This document shows, one piece after another, positions 33,348 through 42,121 of a DNA stretch of 64,000 nucleotides. Positions within the stretch are counted from its first letter, which is position 1. Each line of letters starts with the position of its first letter. The notes beneath the pieces were generated by a model. That model had not been told where the DNA came from. It saw nothing but the letters and a program-made list of their open reading frames with translations, and made no database searches. This stretch comes from Polyangia bacterium (GTDB lineage Bacteria > Myxococcota_A > Polyangia > Nannocystales > Nannocystaceae): assembly GCA_030424595.1 (NCBI GenBank), contig JAUHWG010000017.1, forward strand, positions 124,001-188,000, in the 5' to 3' direction. The translations under genes were made by a program, and so were the position numbers.

Positions 33348-34585
33348 GGGGATACTCGGACCTTGCCGGTTAGGAGGTCTTGGAGGAGACCGGCCTTGAC
33401 TCTGCGAAGAGGACGTAGCTTCGCGACCTCCGCGGCGATTAGCTTCTCAACTGACTCCATCTGAGCAGAAATGAGCTTCTGCTCTTGAATCGGCGGGCGA
33501 GGCAGGCTCTGGGCCAAGAGGTCTGGTTTGTACATCCTCGGCACTGTTGTGGCGTGCCCATGCTTATCCCAGTCGCCACACCTCTTCTTGTGAAAGAAGA
33601 GCCAGAAGAAGTAGTCCTTCACGAATAACGCTGGTGCGGGTCGCAGTGCGAGCACCCCCCTTGTTATGATATAGAGTTGCTCGTCTGGAACTTGGGCAAC
33701 TTCGCCGACGAACCGCTCCATTCGGAAGACTACATCACCAGGCTCTAGGGTACCTCGATGCTTCCACTGCGAGGCCGTCTCATGCGACACCCACTTCTGA
33801 GAGGGCATTAGACCCGTCGCCTGCACATCCTCCTGTGAAATAACCGGTACGCCAGATTCTGAGTAGGGAGGTGTCTTGCCGCGGTAGTCGATGATGTGGG
33901 ATACTGCATCGCTAACTCGAACGAGCTCCCACGACTCGGGAATCTCCCCGATCTCTGTCTGCTTGAACCGCGTGTGCCCGATGCCTCGGGTCAGCAGGTC
34001 CTGGAGCAGCCCTTCCTTCACCCGCCGGGTCTGCTCGATGACCGCCTGGGTCGCCTGGATGGCCTCGTCCACGGAGGAGAGGATGGCGGCGATCTTCTTC
34101 TGCTCGGGAAGCGGCGGCAAGGGCACTTCACAAGCGAAAAAATCGTCAACCGAGAGGTTGAGCAGTCCGTTGCTTCTGGCGCCGGATGTGATCACTCGTT
34201 CTAGCTGTCGGTTCAGTCCGCCATTCCCGAAGAACTGGACTGCAAAGTCCGAATCTAGCTCCTCGGATGCCACCCGGAACGATATGTAGACATTGGGTAC
34301 GGCTGCAACCTCCCAGGCATCGAGCCTGTAGATACACCCTTGCGGATAGGTCTTTGAGTTGCCTTTGTTGTATGCGAACTCGCCCCTTCGCAGAGACACG
34401 TAATTCTTGAGGCTGTCACCAGCCATGAAGCGACTGTACTTGTCCTCCTGCGCGATGAACCCCCCCGTTGAGGTAATCATCAAAATGTGCTCGGGCACGC
34501 CTTCTACTCTTCGACGGACTCGCTTCGCCAATGCTCCGAGTGGCTCGCTTCGCCAGGTCGGCGGCAGCTTACTCTGCATAGCCAA
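33344..34585 (-). CDS. hsdS: Type I restriction-modification specificity subunit (HsdS)
   Basis: The 413-residue protein has two target-recognition domains (about 10-155 and 210-365), each followed by a conserved helix (LPPLPEQKKIAAILSSVDEAIQATQ and LPRPPIQEQKLISAQMESVEKLIA) ending in the repeated KEGLLQDLLT/KAGLLQDLLT motif. The two halves recognise the two parts of a bipartite DNA site. It is less GC-rich than its neighbours, as is usual for variable specificity genes. Its start overlaps the hsdM stop by 17 bp. The recognition sequence cannot be predicted from here. Confidence 0.95.
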   Translation of the reverse strand: MAMQSKLPPTWRSEPLGALAKRVRRRVEGVPEHILMITSTGGFIAQEDKYSRFMAGDSLKNYVSLRRGEFAYNKGNSKTYPQGCIYRLDAWEVAAVPNVYISFRVASEELDSDFAVQFFGNGGLNRQLERVITSGARSNGLLNLSVDDFFACEVPLPPLPEQKKIAAILSSVDEAIQATQAVIEQTRRVKEGLLQDLLTRGIGHTRFKQTEIGEIPESWELVRVSDAVSHIIDYRGKTPPYSESGVPVISQEDVQATGLMPSQKWVSHETASQWKHRGTLEPGDVVFRMERFVGEVAQVPDEQLYIITRGVLALRPAPALFVKDYFFWLFFHKKRCGDWDKHGHATTVPRMYKPDLLAQSLPRPPIQEQKLISAQMESVEKLIAAEVAKLRPLRRVKAGLLQDLLTGKVRVSP

Positions 34586-36521
34586 GCTCCTTCAGGAAGC
34601 CGACCATCCGTCCCTCGGCCGCGTCCCGCTGCGCGATCATCTGCTGGAGTGTCGCCACCTCTGCCTGAACATCAATGGGTGCTGGTGGCGGGTCAGTCTG
34701 CACGTAGCGGGTGAGATTGAGGTTGTAGTCATTTTCCTCGATCTCGCCGAGCCCGACGACCCGGCAGAAGAGCTCGGTGTTGGCGTGGGATCGGACCGCA
34801 CCGGCGAGCCTGGCTACGTTCTCTTCAGACAGGTCATTCTGGTTTGGACCGGGGATAAAGTCCTTGTCGCCGTTGACGATGAGGACCTTGCCCTTCCGTT
34901 GGCTTGGCTTTGCTCGGTTGATAAGGAGCACTGCCGCCGGGATTCCGGTGCCGTAGAACAGGTTCGGACCGAGCCCGACCACAGCCTCGATGAGGTCGTC
35001 CTTGAGCAACCCCTCGCGAATCTTCCCCTCGGCTCCACCTCGGAAGAGCACGCCGTGGGGCACGACCACGGCCATCCGCCCGCCAGACTTCACCGAGGCC
35101 ACCATGTGCTGGACGAAAGCCAGGTCGCCGTAGGACTTCGGCGGAGTGCCGTAGGTGTCGCGAGAGAAGGGGTCGCCCTTGCTCCAGACCTTGTGACCCC
35201 ACTTCTTCAGGCTAAACGGCGGGTTCGCGAGCACCAGGTCGAAGCGCTTCACGGACTTGTCGCCGGCAAGGTGCTTCGGGTCGAGCAGGGTGTCGCCGCG
35301 CTCGATGAAGGCGTCGTCGATGTCGTGCAGGAAGAGCGACATCTTGCAGATCGCCCAGGTGTTGAGGTTCTTCTCCTGGCCGTAGAGGGTGAGCGACTTC
35401 CGGTTGAGCTTGCTCCGCTCCATGAAGTGGACGGCCTCCAGGAGCATGCCGCCCGAGCCGCAGGTGGGGTCGTAGACGGTCATGCCCTCCTCGGGTCGGA
35501 GGATCTCGACCATCAGCTTGACCACCTGCTTGGGCGTGTAGAACTCGCCGCCCTTCTTGCCCGCGTCGTCGGCGAACTTGGCGATGAGGTACTCGTAGGC
35601 ATCGCCGAGCATGGTCGAGGGCACGTCGACCCGCCGCATGCGGTGCTTCTCGAAGTGCTGGAGCAGGGCGTCTAGAAGATGATCCGGGAACCGCTGCCGG
35701 TTGGCGAAGTCCACGTCCTGGAACACGCCCTTGAGCCTGGGGTTCGCGTCCTCGATCGCCCGGAAGGCGGTGTTCAGCTCGGTGCCGATGTCGACGCTGT
35801 GGGCGCGGACATCGGCCCAGAAGGAGCCCTCGGGGATGTGGACGCGGTGCTCCTCGGGGTCGCGGGCGAGCTCGTCGTCCTCGTACTCCGCCAGCCGCTC
35901 CTCGTACTCCTCGAGCCACACGTCGTTGAGCCGCTTGTAGAAGAGCAGGCCGAAGATGTAGTGCTTGTAGTCGGAGCTGTCGATCGAGCCCCGGAGGATG
36001 TCGGCCGCGCCCCAGAGGTGCCGTTCGAGGTCGGCGAGGGTGAGCTTGCCCGTGGGTGTCTGCGGCTTGTCTTCGGTCTTGAGCTGCATCTGCTCGGGCT
36101 CGCTGGGAGGGGGGGAGGCCTTAGCGGCCTTAGCGGCTCGCTTGGTCTGCTTCTTCTGGGGCTTCGTCTTGGTCTCCTTGGCGGCCCGCTTCTTCGAGGT
36201 CGCCGACTTCGGAGACGCAGACGCGGGCGCCTCCTTGGGAGCGGCTGGCGCCGACTCCTCGCCCAAGAGCCGGCCGGCGATGTCGGCCTTCTTCTTGCCC
36301 GAGTCGTCGAGCTCGTGGGCCCGGCAGATTTCCTTGAGCTCGTCCCGGTTGAGCTCGGCGAGGAGCGCCCGGAAGCTGGCGGTCTCCGAGCCGTCGAGGG
36401 CCTCGACGTGGTCAGCCTTCGGCCGGCTCCCGGCGACGCCGAGCTCGAAGTGATGGGTCAAGGAAGAGAGGCGCCGCTTGGTCAGGGCTTCGAGGACGCT
36501 GCGTTTCGTAGGCTTGGCCAT
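34569..36521 (-). CDS. hsdM: Type I DNA methyltransferase subunit (HsdM) with N-terminal extension
   Basis: The 650-residue protein has the HsdM core from about residue 155 (LTLADLERHLWGAADILRG) with the SAM motif DPTCGSGGMLLE (about 345) and NPPF (about 430). It methylates adenine at the site given by HsdS. Before the core there is an unusual extension: a helical SAP/Rho-N-like segment (about 60-90, ELNRDELKEICRAHELDDSGKKKADIAGRLL) and a Lys/Ala-rich linker (about 95-150). The extension is probably DNA-binding. It is the first gene of the operon, starting at ATG 36521. Confidence 0.94.
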   Translation of the reverse strand: MAKPTKRSVLEALTKRRLSSLTHHFELGVAGSRPKADHVEALDGSETASFRALLAELNRDELKEICRAHELDDSGKKKADIAGRLLGEESAPAAPKEAPASASPKSATSKKRAAKETKTKPQKKQTKRAAKAAKASPPPSEPEQMQLKTEDKPQTPTGKLTLADLERHLWGAADILRGSIDSSDYKHYIFGLLFYKRLNDVWLEEYEERLAEYEDDELARDPEEHRVHIPEGSFWADVRAHSVDIGTELNTAFRAIEDANPRLKGVFQDVDFANRQRFPDHLLDALLQHFEKHRMRRVDVPSTMLGDAYEYLIAKFADDAGKKGGEFYTPKQVVKLMVEILRPEEGMTVYDPTCGSGGMLLEAVHFMERSKLNRKSLTLYGQEKNLNTWAICKMSLFLHDIDDAFIERGDTLLDPKHLAGDKSVKRFDLVLANPPFSLKKWGHKVWSKGDPFSRDTYGTPPKSYGDLAFVQHMVASVKSGGRMAVVVPHGVLFRGGAEGKIREGLLKDDLIEAVVGLGPNLFYGTGIPAAVLLINRAKPSQRKGKVLIVNGDKDFIPGPNQNDLSEENVARLAGAVRSHANTELFCRVVGLGEIEENDYNLNLTRYVQTDPPPAPIDVQAEVATLQQMIAQRDAAEGRMVGFLKELGYAE

Positions 36522-36695
36522 AGGCGTACTGGAGGATGGTACGCGGTTCGGGGTCGGGGAGGTCTGCGATGCCGATGGTGGCTCAGCCGGTCTTGAGTTG
36601 CGCTAGTTGCGCTTAGTGGATCGGTCGGGCTCGTCGGGGAGGGGCTGCGCGCTCCGCTCGATCTCGCGCGTGAGCTGCAGTAGCATCGGGCGGCG

Positions 36696-37898
36696 ATGAG
36701 TCGGCACATCGACCCCACGCGCTCCTGGCTCAGACAGGCGAACCTCGTGCAGGCGTCGTTGCTCGCCGTGTTGCTCGCTGGAGCCGCGGGGTGTAGCGCC
36801 AACCACGAGGCATCGACGACGATCGTGCTGACGACGGTGGACACTCACCTGAGCACCTCGGGCGACGCCACGTCGGGCACGACGGCTGGCGGCTCTGGAG
36901 CGACGGGCAGCGGGGGCTCGACAACCTCCACGGGGTCGACAGGGGGCTCTCTGACCTCCGTGGGCTCCGGGGTCTCCGCGACGACCTTCGTGAGCGACGT
37001 CGGCTGGGAGACGGACCTGGGTGACACCAAGCCCGCGGGGTGCAAGGGGAAGATCGACTTCCTCTTCGTGATCTCGGGGTTCTACCACTTCGGCGGCGCT
37101 CAGGCGCAGATGATCGCTGCGTTCCCCGAGTTCATCGCTACGATCGAGTCGAAATTTGCGGACTTCGATTACCACATCATGGTCGTCGAGGCGGATGAGA
37201 TCTGGGGCGCGGAGGAGTGCGATGAGCTCTGCGCCCAGCCGGCGTGTATGGGGGGCGAGCCTTGTTGCCCGTCGTTCCTCGGCAAGGAGCCCGGGGAGCT
37301 CTGCTCGTGCGCGGAGAAGTACGGGTACCCCTGTGAGCTGCTGGACCAGGTCACGGCGTGCGACGCTACCCTTGGCGCTGGGACTGTCTTTCCCGCCGGT
37401 CGCCTAGCGTCGAACAAGCCCTGCAAGATCGCAGGGGGACGCCGGTACATGACCAAGGAGCAGCCCGACCTCCTCGAGACCTTCAGCTGCGCCGCTCTCG
37501 TGGGGACCTGGGACAGCAGCCGCGTCGCCGATGCCCTCGTAGCCGCGCTAGAGCCTGAGATCAACGCTCCAGGTGGTTGTAACGAGGGGTTCTTGCGTGA
37601 TGACGCATTGCTGATGATGACGCTCGTCACCCGGACGATCGACAACTCCAAGAACCTCATCTACCCGTGGGACTGGTACGACGCGGTCGTCGCCGCGAAG
37701 AACGGCGACCCGGACTCCGTCATCGCGTTCGTCATCGGCAACGCAGAGTGTCCGTTCCCCGACGACTACTCGTGCCAGCTCGCGAAGATGTTCAAGCATC
37801 ACATCATCGAAGAGATCGAGGCGCCGGACTACGCGCCCGCCTTCGACAAGGCGACCGATCTTGTCGAGGAAGCCTGCGCGGACTTCATCCCGCAGTAG
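36696..37898 (+). CDS. Secreted lipoprotein resembling a von Willebrand A domain
   Basis: The 400-residue protein has a lipoprotein signal (LLAVLLAGAAGC, Cys near 29), a Gly/Ser/Thr linker to about 95, and a domain starting KIDFLFVISGFYHFGGAQAQM. In vWA domains this place normally reads D-x-S-x-S (MIDAS metal site), here replaced by ISGFYH, so metal-dependent adhesion looks lost. Many paired cysteines (CDELCAQPAC, EPCC) indicate an extracellular protein. It lies next to the island's right side and is transcribed away from it. The family is common in myxobacteria; the ligand is unknown. Confidence 0.7.
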   Translation: MSRHIDPTRSWLRQANLVQASLLAVLLAGAAGCSANHEASTTIVLTTVDTHLSTSGDATSGTTAGGSGATGSGGSTTSTGSTGGSLTSVGSGVSATTFVSDVGWETDLGDTKPAGCKGKIDFLFVISGFYHFGGAQAQMIAAFPEFIATIESKFADFDYHIMVVEADEIWGAEECDELCAQPACMGGEPCCPSFLGKEPGELCSCAEKYGYPCELLDQVTACDATLGAGTVFPAGRLASNKPCKIAGGRRYMTKEQPDLLETFSCAALVGTWDSSRVADALVAALEPEINAPGGCNEGFLRDDALLMMTLVTRTIDNSKNLIYPWDWYDAVVAAKNGDPDSVIAFVIGNAECPFPDDYSCQLAKMFKHHIIEEIEAPDYAPAFDKATDLVEEACADFIPQ

Positions 37899-37955
37899 GT
37901 TGCCTCGCCGGGGTGACCATCACTCAGCTTCTGTGGGCCAAGTTGGCGTTGGAAG

Positions 37956-39239
37956 TTAGCCCGTCAACGTCGCGATCGGGCGGGTAGAATGATTAAGTCG
38001 ACCCATAACACTGCCGAAGGACTCGTGAATCGACTCTTGAGTCTGTCCGGAGCTCCTCAGGAGCAGAGTGAGCGTCTTCATGAACCGGTCGATGTCACCC
38101 ATGGTGAGTGCGTTCGTCAGCGTGAAGCGGATACCGGCCATTCCTCGCGGCACCGCGGGGTACATCGCGGTGTTGATCCAGAAATTTTCAGAGAGCAGGC
38201 GTTCGGCCAAGGCGAACGTGACCTCTTCGTCGCCCACTGCGAGGAAGCACACGGGTGATGTGGGAGCGCTGAGCACAGGAAGTGCATACTCGATAGCCTG
38301 ACCTGAGGCTCTGGACATCCGTTCATAGAGGGACCGCTGCAGGGGTCCGTGACGAGCGGAGAGGTGAAGCCTCGCGGAGGCTGCGAGTGCTCCGAGTATC
38401 GGGGGCTGCAGGGGTCCAGAGAAGGTAAGCGGTCCTCCACAATGGTGAACCAGGCGCCGAAGCGCTGGATCTGGGATGAGCAGGACACCGCCGCCAGCCC
38501 CAAAGGACTTCGAGAACGAGGTTGCGACGACGGTGCGGGGGTGTCCGTGCAGTAGCTCCATAGCATACCCGCGACCACTGGGCCCAAACCATCCGGTCGC
38601 ATGTGCGTCATCGACGTAGAGGTGGAGTTGGGGAAAATCGTCGATGAGTGCCACCAGTTCGCCCAGGGGAGCAAAGTCACCGTACATGCTGTAAAGGCTG
38701 TCGCATAGGTACCAAATATGACGATGACTCGGGGCTAACGACTCGATCTGCTTGCGTAGCGCGGCGAGATCGTTGTGCGGGAGGACCCTTGTGGTGCAGC
38801 CGCGAGTGGATGCGAGAGCGACAGCCGTCTGAACACTGCTGTGCGCCTGACGGTCGACCAGGGCGACATCGCCGTCATTCAACAGAACGGGCACGGCGGT
38901 CAAGTGTGCGAGGGTCGTACTCGTGGTGACGATCGGTGGCACACCGAACAACTCTTCGAGGAGGCTCTCGACCTCCCCGTAGAGGGTCGTGCGGATGTAC
39001 GCGCGCGAGGAGGAGAACTGCGTTCCGTACCGCTGCACAGCGTCCACAGTCGAGGCAACCAAGGCTGGGTCATTCTGGATGTTCAAGTAGCTGCAAGAAC
39101 CGAAGTTCAAGTGCTCGCGACCATCCAGAGTGATTGTTCGACCGTCGTGCTCCGCGTCTTCCGTGAGACGATGAATCAGGCCGCGAGAGAAGGCTTGGGA
39201 CATTCGCGTGTCTACGAGTTGCAACTTTGCGGAGAGCAT
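37956..39239 (-). CDS. Alpha-oxoamine synthase family PLP enzyme
   Basis: The 427-residue protein has the fold of the 8-amino-7-oxononanoate/5-aminolevulinate/serine-palmitoyltransferase family: a conserved Asp-His pair (YVDDAHATGWFGPSG, about 219-233), the upstream VDRQAHSSVQ, and the PLP Lys in VVATSFSKSFGAGGG (about 255). The usual acyl-CoA pocket loop is present but altered (YIRTTLYGEVESLLEEL). The family condenses an amino acid with an acyl-CoA or acyl-ACP with loss of CO2. There is no biotin, haem or sphingolipid gene beside it, so the product is uncertain. A secondary-metabolite or signalling lipid role would fit. AT-richer than its neighbours. Confidence 0.85.
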   Translation of the reverse strand: MLSAKLQLVDTRMSQAFSRGLIHRLTEDAEHDGRTITLDGREHLNFGSCSYLNIQNDPALVASTVDAVQRYGTQFSSSRAYIRTTLYGEVESLLEELFGVPPIVTTSTTLAHLTAVPVLLNDGDVALVDRQAHSSVQTAVALASTRGCTTRVLPHNDLAALRKQIESLAPSHRHIWYLCDSLYSMYGDFAPLGELVALIDDFPQLHLYVDDAHATGWFGPSGRGYAMELLHGHPRTVVATSFSKSFGAGGGVLLIPDPALRRLVHHCGGPLTFSGPLQPPILGALAASARLHLSARHGPLQRSLYERMSRASGQAIEYALPVLSAPTSPVCFLAVGDEEVTFALAERLLSENFWINTAMYPAVPRGMAGIRFTLTNALTMGDIDRFMKTLTLLLRSSGQTQESIHESFGSVMGRLNHSTRPIATLTG

Positions 39240-39464
39240 GATGAGTTAACCTTAGTCATGTCCAGTGAGGTGAAGGAGTCGAAGGTGCGTCCCTGACACT
39301 GTTTTCTTGGTGGTTCACATGACAGGTGTGTCTACCCGAGGACAGAGACCTTGGGCCACACTTCGTAGACTGGGTTGGCCAGGTTGTCCGCGAGCAACCG
39401 TTTGGTAGCGGAGAGCGCGGCGGGGGCTCTCCGCGGACACTTGCGAGGAGATCTGAAGCGGCTG

Positions 39465-41150
39465 CTAGCCGCCGACGCAGGCGAGCGCTGGATACTTGCT
39501 CGCGCCGAGACCCCCAGAGTAGACCTCGCCGAAGCGGCCTAGCGCCAGCGCCGTGGGGATGTGGGTCAAGAACGGGTCTTTACGGGAGTACGTCCACAGG
39601 GGCTGCTTGAAGTCGCCAGGGGCGTAGGCGCGAAGGGTGAAGGTCGCGTCGTCGCCGAGGTGCCCGCCGTTGCCGACGATGATGTATCCAGCGGGGCTCC
39701 AGCGGAGCGTGTGTGGCGCGAGGAGCGGGTCTGAGAAGAGCCCCAGCGGTGCAACGGAGAGCTCGTCGCCCTCATGACTGAGGGTCCAGGCTAGGCCCTG
39801 CGACTCGGTGCAGGGCTCGTCGCAGCCGTAGCCGGCGATAAGGATGTCGCCGCCATCGCGGATGTCGAGCGCCGTCGCGAAGGTCTGGGTCAACCCGTCC
39901 GTAGCTGCGATTACGAGGTCGGTGGGCTCGTCAGCGCTGAGGTCGACTGGGACGAAGAAACGCCTCGAGTAGATCTTCTTATCCCCGTCGTGGTCGCCCT
40001 TGACGTCGCCGACCAGTGCCACGAGATCTTCTCCCAAGAAGGCGCAGGCCGCAGGTGTCTCGTCGAAGGTGTGCTCGAGCTGCGGCTCGGTGTCATCGGG
40101 GAAGTGATCGAGCTGATACCGCTCCTGACCCCCATCGATGACATCGACGAACGCGTCTAGATCGCCGAACTCGGTGGGCGTCACACCGCAGACGGCGAGC
40201 TGTCCGTCGCGGTAGGCGAGGGCCTTCGCGCCTTCGCCGGCGGGCCCGGAGGCGATCGTGAGCGGCTTGTCTCCCCAGCTCGGGAGTTCACCCAGCCACC
40301 AGCCCCAGGAGTTCACGGCGATCCTCCAGGCGAGGAGGGCGTGGATCGTGCCGTCCTCCCGGATCACGAGGTCGACCGCCTCGCACCCGTCGCCCGGGAG
40401 CAGCTTGATGATGTCCGGGGATCCCCAAGCGCCGCCCTGGGTTCGTCGCCGTAGATAGCACCGCTGCTCATCGTCGTTGACGAGGTGAGTCCCGAGCTCG
40501 ACGATGTCCCCAGAGGGAAGGGTCGCCAGGGCCGCGACCCAGCCGCGCCCGATCGAGAGGCTGTCGGCCGCTTCCCAGAAGAGCTCTGTGCCCGGCTCGG
40601 GGAGGGCGACGGTGTAGGGCGACTTGATCTGGAGGCCGTCGATGCCGTCGCGTGAGGGGACGAGCTTCGCGGCTCGTGATCCGTTGTCGAGACCGGTCAT
40701 GACCGCGAACTCTCCGACAAAGGTCCCGGGGTCGCTCTGCGACAGCTCTCGGACGCTGCCGTCCTCGAGCCGCAGGCGGACGGCGTCGCTCGCTGTGGCG
40801 CGGACCTCGACGGCGATCGTGCCGTTCTTGGTGATCGTGGCGGGCGTTAGGGTTACGTCGTCGATGGCAGGCGGAGGGCCTTCGTCGGTCGAGCTTGTTT
40901 CGGAGTCGGAGCCCGACTCCGAGCCGGACGTTGAGGAGCCGGTTCCTCCCTCAGTGCCCGCGCTACCGTCGCTGCTCGGGTCGCCCGTGTGGGTCAGGGT
41001 GATGCTGGCGCTGACCGAGTCTTCGGTGGTTGTCTCGGTGTCGCAGGGTCCGTCCTCGCACTCGCCCTCGGGGAACTCAGGCCACTCGACGCACGCGGCT
41101 GGGCAGAGCGCGAGGAGAAGGGCGAGTCGGCTTCTTGCGAGCATGTGCAT
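39465..41150 (-). CDS. Secreted lipoprotein, probable beta-propeller
   Basis: The 561-residue protein has a lipoprotein signal (LALLLALCPAAC, Cys near 20) and a Ser/Gly/Asp/Glu linker to about 90. The rest is a run of antiparallel strands with repeated short turns (GWVAALATLPSGDIVELGTHLV, LAVCGVTPTEFGDL, GDILIAGYGC), as in propeller repeats. It has no catalytic motif that I can name. It probably works on the cell surface. Divergent proteins of this type are abundant in Nannocystaceae. ATG 41150 is the start; the neighbouring kinase operon reads towards it. Confidence 0.62.
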   Translation of the reverse strand: MHMLARSRLALLLALCPAACVEWPEFPEGECEDGPCDTETTTEDSVSASITLTHTGDPSSDGSAGTEGGTGSSTSGSESGSDSETSSTDEGPPPAIDDVTLTPATITKNGTIAVEVRATASDAVRLRLEDGSVRELSQSDPGTFVGEFAVMTGLDNGSRAAKLVPSRDGIDGLQIKSPYTVALPEPGTELFWEAADSLSIGRGWVAALATLPSGDIVELGTHLVNDDEQRCYLRRRTQGGAWGSPDIIKLLPGDGCEAVDLVIREDGTIHALLAWRIAVNSWGWWLGELPSWGDKPLTIASGPAGEGAKALAYRDGQLAVCGVTPTEFGDLDAFVDVIDGGQERYQLDHFPDDTEPQLEHTFDETPAACAFLGEDLVALVGDVKGDHDGDKKIYSRRFFVPVDLSADEPTDLVIAATDGLTQTFATALDIRDGGDILIAGYGCDEPCTESQGLAWTLSHEGDELSVAPLGLFSDPLLAPHTLRWSPAGYIIVGNGGHLGDDATFTLRAYAPGDFKQPLWTYSRKDPFLTHIPTALALGRFGEVYSGGLGASKYPALACVGG

Positions 41151-41167
41151 CCGGTGGTCCTAGTTGC

Positions 41168-42121
41168 TCAGAAACGCGCGCGGAATGCAAGGCCTCGCCC
41201 CGTCGGCAGCCATGCGTGAGGGGATCGGGGAGGCCGTCTTGCGCCGACGCCGAGGAGCACTGCGCCGACGACCATGGTCGCTCCGCCGACGATCGCCGTG
41301 CCGATCGCGAGGGAGCGCTGCGCGTCGAACTCTTCTCGCAGGGCTTGGTCCTTGATCCGGTCGGCCTCGCTGGGCTCACCGTCAACGCCCTCATGGAGCG
41401 CGAGGCTGGCACGGTAGTGGTCGAGAGCGCGGCTGCGGGCGTGGACCGCGAAGCCGCCGAGTGAGGCCCCCGCGGCCAGGGCGAGCCCGCCTGCGATCAT
41501 CATCGTCGGGCTTTGACGATGCCGTGAAGCGCTTTCCATGCTCGGTGAGGACGGGCGGGCAGGGGGCGGGGCGAGCTGACGTGTAGGCGAAGCTGCCTGG
41601 TCGAGCGGAGGGGCTCGGAGGGGCTCTGCCTGCTCGGGGGTCGGCTCAGCGCGAGGGGAGACCTGCGCCGGGGGAGGGGCCGGGGCGTCAGGCGCCTTCG
41701 CGACTCGGTTCGTCGGGGCAGGGGGCTGCGTTGCCAGGGGGGCGCTCCCGACGTTGCGGGCACGGGCGCACGAGATGTTGGGGTCGCGCGCCTGGATCTT
41801 CGCGCGTGCTTGCCTGTAGAGCGACCGTTGGCTCTCCGAGACCTCGCCGACGCGCAGGCTTCTCGCGTTCGCCTTCCTCGCGGCGCAGAGGTCCTTCGGG
41901 TCCCCGGTCTTCTCGTAGAGGTTCGCGTACGCCTCGTAGGACGCGTGCCAGAAGAGCGCCCTGCGGGAGGCGTCCTCGGCCGCTGCTGCCTGACGCCCGA
42001 AGTCGCGGGCCTGGCAGCGGTGGTCCGAGGTCCCGCAGCGCGCCGGAGCGGCCTTCGCTGGGGTCGAGGGGGCGAGCGTCAGGGCGGCGATCAGCATCGG
42101 CGGGAGGATCGTGCGTCTCAT
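41168..42121 (-). CDS. Unknown exported protein downstream of a Ser/Thr kinase
   Basis: The 317-residue protein begins with a signal peptide (LIAALTLAPSTPAKAA), a helical region with several Cys (CGTSDHRCQARDF, KDLCAARKANARSL, SCARARN), a Pro/Ala linker (about 125-195), and two transmembrane helices (about 210-230 and 270-295). Its ATG overlaps the kinase stop by 4 bp, so the two are coupled. The N-terminal part resembles periplasmic TPR-like helices, though no full TPR is clear. It is probably part of a membrane signalling unit with the kinase. I do not recognise the family. Confidence 0.6.
   Translation of the reverse strand: MRRTILPPMLIAALTLAPSTPAKAAPARCGTSDHRCQARDFGRQAAAAEDASRRALFWHASYEAYANLYEKTGDPKDLCAARKANARSLRVGEVSESQRSLYRQARAKIQARDPNISCARARNVGSAPLATQPPAPTNRVAKAPDAPAPPPAQVSPRAEPTPEQAEPLRAPPLDQAASPTRQLAPPPARPSSPSMESASRHRQSPTMMIAGGLALAAGASLGGFAVHARSRALDHYRASLALHEGVDGEPSEADRIKDQALREEFDAQRSLAIGTAIVGGATMVVGAVLLGVGARRPPRSPHAWLPTGRGLAFRARF

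Larger units (their letters stand above)
25129..36600 (-). mobile_element. Genomic island carrying type I restriction-modification and defence-type genes
   Basis: All genes lie on the minus strand: HsdM, HsdS, HsdR, a YgjP-like metallopeptidase, an OLD-like ATPase, an excisionase-like HTH protein and a tyrosine integrase. The left edge abuts a truncated fibrinogen-like gene, and several genes (the OLD-like ATPase and HsdS) are visibly less GC-rich than their surroundings. The right edge lies between the hsdM start and 36695 and is only approximate. Boundaries were inferred from gene content, not from attachment repeats. Confidence 0.7.

Noticed and set aside
25195..36521. DISARM, BREX or Zorya system
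   Set aside because: The methylase, specificity and restriction subunits are those of a standard type I system; no PglX, PglZ, DrmA/B or ZorAB was seen.
36522..36695. Attachment site at the right end of the island
   Set aside because: No direct repeat of the DNA at 25129-25194 was found there.
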